A stretch of 64,000 bases of DNA from Oxalobacteraceae bacterium OTU3CAMAD1 (GTDB lineage: Bacteria; Pseudomonadota; Gammaproteobacteria; Burkholderiales; Burkholderiaceae_D), in contig CP099650.1 of assembly GCA_024123915.1 (NCBI GenBank), forward strand, positions 4,650,001 through 4,714,000, in the 5' to 3' direction. Below the pieces are notes generated by a model. The model saw only the letters and a program-made list of their open reading frames with translations, had not been told where the DNA came from and searched no databases. The position numbers were made by a program, and so were the translations under genes. This document shows, piece after piece, positions 61,701-64,000 of the stretch. Each line of letters starts with the position of its first letter. Position 1 is the first letter of the stretch.

Positions 61701-64000
61701 GTCCAGCTTGCCGCTGCCGGCCACCAGGCCGCCATTCAGCAGCAAGGCATCGGCGCCGACATGGGTGTCGCCGGTGCCGACGTTGACGATGCGGCCGCCG
61801 GTGTTGTCGATCGCGCCGGCCTGCACCTGCATGACGCTGCCGGCGCTGATCGCTTCCAGCACGCCGGCGGTGTTATTGATGGCACCGCCCGCGCTGACTC
61901 GCAGGTCCTGCACCGCCTGGATCACACCCTGGGCGTTGTTCAGCGCGCCGGTGAGCGTGAAGATGGCGTTGCGGTCGGCTTGGATCAGGCCGCCACGATT
62001 GGAGACGGCGGCGGCCGTGATGCCGACGTCCGCCTGTGACTGTTTCAGCGTGGCGATCTGGCCGCCATCGTTGTTCAGCACGCCGGCGGCGAGCTGCATT
62101 TCACCGCCGGCGACGATGCGCGCGGCGTTGGTCAGGGTGGCGGTCGCCAGGGTCGAGGTCATGGCGCCGACGCTGCTGATGATGCCGTTGTTGTCGAGTT
62201 TGTCGCGCACGGCCAGTTGCAGCGCGGCGCCGGAGGAGACGGCGCCGCCGGCGTTGTTGGCCAGGGTCAGCGAGGACACGCTCAGGCTGCCGTTGGCGGC
62301 GATCAGGTTGTTGTTCTGGATATACGATGCCGAGGTCACGCTTGAATCGCCGTTGCCGGCGCTGACGATGCGGCCGTCGGTGTTATCGATGGCGCCGCCG
62401 CCGATGTGCATCGCGCTGGTGGCCGCCAAGGTCTCGATGATGCCGTTGCGGTTGTCGAGCAAGGCGCCGGCGCCCAGTGCCAGGTCGCGCCGGGTCTGCA
62501 CCACGCCGTGCTGGTTGTCGGCCGCGCCGCTGACGGCGATGTCGCCGGCGCCGTCCGACAGGATGCGGCCGCGCTGGTTGCTCAGGCTGTCGCTCTCGAT
62601 GGTGAGGTTGGCGTCCGACTTGGCCGCCGTGGCGATGTCGCCGTCGTCGTTGTTCAGCCGCCCGGCCTTGATCAGCAGGTCGCCGTTGGCGCTGACGAGT
62701 CCGGTGTTCACCAATTCTGCCGTCACGCGGCTGAAGGCCAGCGTGCCGTTGCTTTGGATGGCGCCGTCGTTTTGCAGGCGGTCGCTCACGCCCAACGTCA
62801 TGTCCAGGCCCGACGTCACAGCGCCGGTGGTAGTGTTGTCGAGGGTTTGCGCGTTCAGGGTCAACGCGCCGTTGCCGGCGATCAGACCGCTGTTGAAGAC
62901 ACTCGTGGCGGCGGCGACGTTGGTGTCGCCGCCGCCGACGTTGACGATGCGGCCGACGGTATTGTCGATCGACAGCGCGCTGACGTCCAGTTTCCCGAGC
63001 GCGCCGAGTACTTCGATCACGCCGCCGGTGTTGTCCAGCGCGCCACCGGCGCCGATCTGCATCTCCCAACCGGCCTGCATGGTGCCGAGATTGTTGTTGA
63101 TTGTGCCGGTAAAGTTCAAGCTGGCGCTGCCGCTGGCGATGATTTTCCCGCCGCCGTTGTCCAAGGTGCCGCCCAATAATGACATCTGGGGCACGAGGGT
63201 GCCGGTGGTCGTGATCAAGCCCCGGTTGACGAGGCCGTCCGCCACCACCACCATGCCGTCGGCCGCGCTAACCTGGCCGTAGTTGATGACCTGCGCCGTC
63301 CCGCCCTGGAGCGCCAACTTGGCGCCGCCATTGATCAAGCCATAGTTGGTCAATTCCCGGGTCACCGCAACGCGCAAGTCGCTGCCGCTGGTCATCGTGC
63401 CGCTGTTCTCAATGACCGGCGCGCTCATCTCCACCTGTCCGTTGCCCGCGATCAGGCCACTGCTGACGATGCTGCTGGAGGCGTTGATGTCGGTGTCGCC
63501 CAGGCCGACGTTGACGATGCGGCCCGCGGTATTGCGGATGGCGCCGGCCTGCACGCTCAGCTTGCTGAACATGCCGGCGGCCTCGATCGCGCCGCTCTGG
63601 TTGAGCAGCGTGCCGGCCACCGTGATGGCGGCGTCGCGCTCGGCCAACATCAGGCCGGAAGAGTTGTCGAGGCCACCTTTTCCGGCGGTGACGTCGAGGT
63701 GGCGATCGGCGATCACCTTGCCGCCGCGATTGCCGATGTCCTGCGCGCTCAGCGAGACGTCGGCGCCGGAACCGGCCGCCGTGCCGATCTGGCCGGCGGC
63801 GTTATTGGCGTGCGCCACCGCGACCGTGAGGTCGTCGCCGGCGGCGATGCGGCCGGAGTTGTTCAGCGTGGCCGCGTCCTCGGTGAAGTCGAGCTTGCCA
63901 CCGCTGCTGATGTCGCCGCTGTTGTCCAGCTGCCGCTGGATGGCCAGTTCCATGCTGGTGGCCGACTGCACCGTGCCATCGTTGCGCACGGTCTGCGCGG
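52776..64000 (-). CDS. filamentous haemagglutinin/CdiA-like TpsA exoprotein (N-terminus outside window)
   Basis: About 3740 residues visible; the frame runs off the window edge, so the signal peptide and TPS secretion domain are missing. From the visible N-terminus: degenerate beta-helix repeats with an exact 193-residue period (to about 59.4 kb); a non-repeat domain with LPEWYHNGDNHKNF and NREKIRSLKSEAGKLEQS; a Gly/Asn/Ser-rich linker (57.08-57.46 kb); SDYLLNQLAMDPSTTQKRLG; FHA-2 type haemagglutinin repeats; and a C-terminal domain (MRQLMVEDSGKFAGITDG, KVGGTRVDLDLICGASNERC, GSWQDQLIETFSGSHDYIGG) ending VWRAISVFIGALK. No VENN pre-toxin motif or toxin domain is recognised. Likely a two-partner-secreted adhesin; the TpsB partner is outside. 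Confidence 0.92.
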   Translation of the reverse strand, partial: AQTVRNDGTVQSATSMELAIQRQLDNSGDISSGGKLDFTEDAATLNNSGRIAAGDDLTVAVAHANNAAGQIGTAAGSGADVSLSAQDIGNRGGKVIADRHLDVTAGKGGLDNSSGLMLAERDAAITVAGTLLNQSGAIEAAGMFSKLSVQAGAIRNTAGRIVNVGLGDTDINASSSIVSSGLIAGNGQVEMSAPVIENSGTMTSGSDLRVAVTRELTNYGLINGGAKLALQGGTAQVINYGQVSAADGMVVVADGLVNRGLITTTGTLVPQMSLLGGTLDNGGGKIIASGSASLNFTGTINNNLGTMQAGWEMQIGAGGALDNTGGVIEVLGALGKLDVSALSIDNTVGRIVNVGGGDTNVAAATSVFNSGLIAGNGALTLNAQTLDNTTTGAVTSGLDMTLGVSDRLQNDGAIQSNGTLAFSRVTAELVNTGLVSANGDLLIKAGRLNNDDGDIATAAKSDANLTIESDSLSNQRGRILSDGAGDIAVSGAADNQHGVVQTRRDLALGAGALLDNRNGIIETLAATSAMHIGGGAIDNTDGRIVSAGNGDSSVTSASYIQNNNLIAANGSLSVSSLTLANNAGGAVSSGAALQLAVRDKLDNNGIISSVGAMTSTLATATLTNAARIVAGGEMQLAAGVLNNDGGQIATLKQSQADVGITAAAVSNRGGLIQADRNAIFTLTGALNNAQGVIQAVQDLRVSAGGAINNTAGVLEAISAGSVMQVQAGAIDNTGGRIVNVGTGDTHVGADALLLNGGLVAGSGKLDVTADTLRNTAGATVFSGGDMTLGVTRELQNLGAINSTGTLDSTEVTAAVQNSGTIISGGKATLSAGAFDNNGGQLATVKGSGSDIALTSGSLSNRDGAILADHSAQLAVAGTADNTRGTIQARQDMGLDVGGVLNNTSGVIEAIGSDSTFSLGAGAIDNTGGRIVNVGTNDTSVSAQNGIVNSGLIAGNGDVNLVANTLQNQAGGNIVSGVNLDMAVAQQLDNRGTISSGGTLDFSRATAVVNNRGQIVSAGQAHIAAGVLNNDGGQIATLNNSGADILIDSQSMSNQGGSVLANGSALLDVTGTVNNTGGTIQALRTLDLSAGGLLSNSGGVIETASAASVFTISAGAINNGSGRLVNVGGGLTSISAVGAITSNGMIAGNGDLILSARTAQNGAGGTVAAGGDLTLAVTQQMQNMGTVSSAGTLEFMQWGASFSNSGQMISGGRATFNAASFSNDGGQIATAGASGADIEVDADAISNRGGKILASGDADLTSGGRFDNSAGKVQAGGDVDIGATGTLDNTGGAIEAGGAASKLEIKAGAIDSTAGRIVNVGTGDTNLVSDSSIVNSGVLAGNGDLNLSAKTLTNNTGGAIGAGNNLLLKVTEQLDNHADITSTGTLVFDQSAANLNNNGKIVAGDKATFVANAIVNDGGQIATAKDSGAELTVTGKSLSNVGGQILSDGKAVLAIDGALTNTQGTLHAGGDLEIKATGALGNDAGVIEAIGAASVLTLSAQSIDNGSGKIINIGSGDATITSLGVIGNNGTIAGNGNLVIKSTTLTSGINGNIATSKNLDLQVTQQLDNQGKINSAGTLTFNQAAATLNNSGSIVSAGNALIVANVVKNDGGNLGTATGSQGDLNLTTNQLSNEGGHITTGRDLIVVTHTMTGNGELQGGRDLALTMDGDYTQGNGTQQFHSNRDLSLTVTGNITNNATFEAVRNLTLSGNAVTNNAGAVIQAQGVAIKAAGDLNNDGEINGETALDIVSGGTVTNNNAIVGGDLTMTAQNLNNTTATSLVGATNSMILGVSGTVNNTGGATIYSSGSLAIVGALTGGQTAVVNNISSTIEAAGDLVLNAGTLNNIRENVSLVKVQTVDETKQMQLPEWYHNGDNHKNFDPNSANYFPHEVYFVNPDDIIENATFVAPDGNTYGRAVIRTHANDSAFVAGGSGLYSAYGAKARISMSDGTRELFYLYSSDNQANPDQGGPQSNAYQYVDHVTSWTDSGPTFSNQYGSCAANCVRFVTQPNYYDPTTIINREKIRSLKSEAGKLEQSRVAHHVAIEDQISPTSGALAQILSGGNMHMTVGQSLMNQYGNIIANGGLVIDGGAAIVNEGATLYRAHTFDGTWRTYDGDVTAYTMPTLNEVIGTAAGTISGGKGVSITGRSFTNVDVTAGTAGNILDSVNVVATGNNIATAASHASGSGGSGGNAYGQVGGSGVGNHASVGGLNGASGLVNNALANGQAGASGTGNNAQTMLDTNGSGLVNNAGDASSANGSGVTGGARGADRVNGSGANGGALGDLTTGRGAGQTQGASQVGGNANAVKVSPNGLSTINPDANGSYVFETRSQFANHGNWVSSDYLLNQLAMDPSTTQKRLGDGFYEQKMVRDQLIELTGRAPATGESDDSRYKALLTSGVSFAQQFNLRPGIALTADQISHLTSDIVWMETETVMLPDGTVEKVLVPKVYLAHAGNDAVKPSGALVTGAGVKIDTTDSIVNRGGLIDGGNGRTVLIAGQDIVNQGGSIKGGDVGLKAERDVINQSLSVKQEYASVNTSGSYTSLSNQTSITATGALGISAGRDVTDTGGTIVAASAVIQAGRDIAFNAIQTGSAYVADVNGNRQNDSSITNKVGQISTTGDLSLKAGQDIKLSGTQVNLGATGNGTMVAGRDISIAAVVDEVKTHQENDPKSKSYDKIIHEDQTVVGATVAAGGNLTIKAGDAGAGGLAIAGSNIAGGGDVSLAASGDVSITQVQENHLSDVAFHRESKSTFKKSSDTTADYSSVSNVIGGNVSGGSVSVKSGNDIVIGGSQLTAENALTLNAGRDLLVSSAAQTGSENHSAEHKKSGFSLDITEGVGYTKSQDNKTGSSNTVTQVGSVLSGGSVSATSGRDTIITGSTVVADKDIVIDAKRDLSIVSAENSVDSESASSSKKSGSIGTRFQAAVGTVKTTNDGTAESVTQVGSQIASLSGNVTLKAGGQYTQTSSNVASPTGDISIVAKDVLISGATNINDSTDHSTYSKTAIGGTVTVPIVEAAKGVSGMVKAAQGVGDSRMQALAALTAAGAVSGMSSSLAAIKDGGLRVSISLGNSKSENNVVRTSETAVGSTIIAGGNVSIKATGGGTDSNLTAIGSDIKAGGDVSLSADNDVNLLAAENTVSQHSTNKSSGASIGIGFGIGGASNGFTIDLAVSQARGKADGDDIGYTNSHVNAGKKVTVTSGGDTTLKGGVISGDSVVAQIGGDLNIESLQDSSKFDSKQSSSGLNASLCIPPFCYGVSTVGGNIGKSKVNGDFLSVLEQSGIKSGAGGFQVTVAGNTDLKGGVLSSSQVAVDLDKNTLTTGSLTASDLQNKDTYSASGYSFSGSYSTKLGDQSSLPDNLTEAQKKAASADGKAGVSSGVGSASGSQGSTTFSGISAGAITITNGAQQFALTGQDAVGVVAGIARGVTAENSVGNTGALTQAWDGQKLMEEMKSQVAITQAASSLATSVVSSYVDGKRTALQEQVKNATGADKVQLQEQLNDLFTQEKVMNVLIGAVTGNAGSALTKEGLSAAANTMRQLMVEDSGKFAGITDGKTEFDNLTGPSDGVRGDGQKVGGTRVDLDLICGASNERCMTLQGPDGKAVLDAAGRTQLLLNAQGQVQFDEKTVGMSLSAFMNTEEGKKAAGPTGGVQGMVGTLFGKAYAPGSWQDQLIETFSGSHDYIGGKASGLYDEEGNISRGMSPTVRTTYDTWAAVAIPVASPFAAAELLPPEVWRAISVFIGALK
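59467..63520 (-). repeat. eight tandem 579-base units in the exoprotein gene
   Basis: The codons for (R/K)(I/L)(V/I)N(V/I)G recur; the plus-strand anchor TTGACGATGC or its variant begins at 59467, 60046, 60625, 61204, 61783, 62362, 62941 and 63511. Six intervals are exactly 579 bases (193 residues) and one is 570. Further units probably continue past the window. Confidence 0.9.

Noticed and set aside
55533..62039. Two long plus-strand frames opposite the exoprotein
   Set aside because: Antisense echoes of the repeat structure; no signal, start context or domain.
1..64000. CRISPR array, tRNA or rRNA genes, insertion sequences
   Set aside because: No short direct repeats with regular unique spacers, no tRNA-like sequence, no transposase reading frame were found on either strand.

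Overview
The window is about 64 kb of high-GC chromosomal DNA. Gene content suggests a beta-proteobacterium of the Oxalobacteraceae (Massilia/Duganella-like): a PEP-CTERM protein, an RpfE-type gene next to recJ, a CpxRA/CpxP cluster, lolCD, a large TpsA-type exoprotein and dispersed palindromic REP/BIME-like elements. This placement is inferred from gene content; no rRNA or tRNA gene was seen.

Layout. 1-9.9 kb: an FtsX-type permease (cut at the window start) overlapping a CrtC/AttH lipocalin-like protein, an MsbA-like exporter, a threonine aldolase family protein, RhlE-type RNA helicase, a sulfatase-fold protein that has lost its catalytic residues, and thymidylate synthase. 9.9-24 kb: small hydrolase, M16 zinc peptidase, dihydrofolate reductase, DUF4337 protein, Orn/Lys/Arg decarboxylase with a terminator-like hairpin in its leader, YqaE/Pmp3 peptide, an intradiol dioxygenase, and a CpxP-CpxR-CpxA envelope-stress module whose divergent promoter carries consensus Cpx boxes; then a putative glycosyltransferase, dCTP deaminase and a hydrolase. 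24-32 kb (minus strand): ComEC, CsgG-family protein, TatD, LolD and two tandem LolC/E paralogues.

32-37.6 kb: a PEP-CTERM protein with a thioester-like Cys/Gln pair and a 1597-residue protein with ten SdrD B-like repeats. 37.9-42.2 kb: RpfE-like protein, RecJ, a Xre/RES toxin-antitoxin pair and a DUF2288 protein. 42.2-50.1 kb: secreted GH13 alpha-amylase with CBM20, divergent GH43 arabinanase, a lipase-foldase-like protein, a large alpha/beta hydrolase, a DUF4272 protein and an aldo/keto reductase. 50.1-64 kb (minus strand): a giant filamentous-haemagglutinin/CdiA-like exoprotein (N-terminus beyond the window), followed by an AT-rich string of small genes: three related lipoproteins (one broken), a DUF4926-like protein, two acidic orphan proteins and a decapitated lipoprotein.

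The most unusual area is the exoprotein tail. Its last codon overlaps a lipoprotein start (ATGA), and downstream lie duplicated and decaying small genes with no recognisable toxin, resembling an orphan-immunity or accessory array. Other notable points are an exact 193-residue super-period in the exoprotein, palindromic repeats that supply stop codons to three genes, and a sulfatase-fold protein without its active site.
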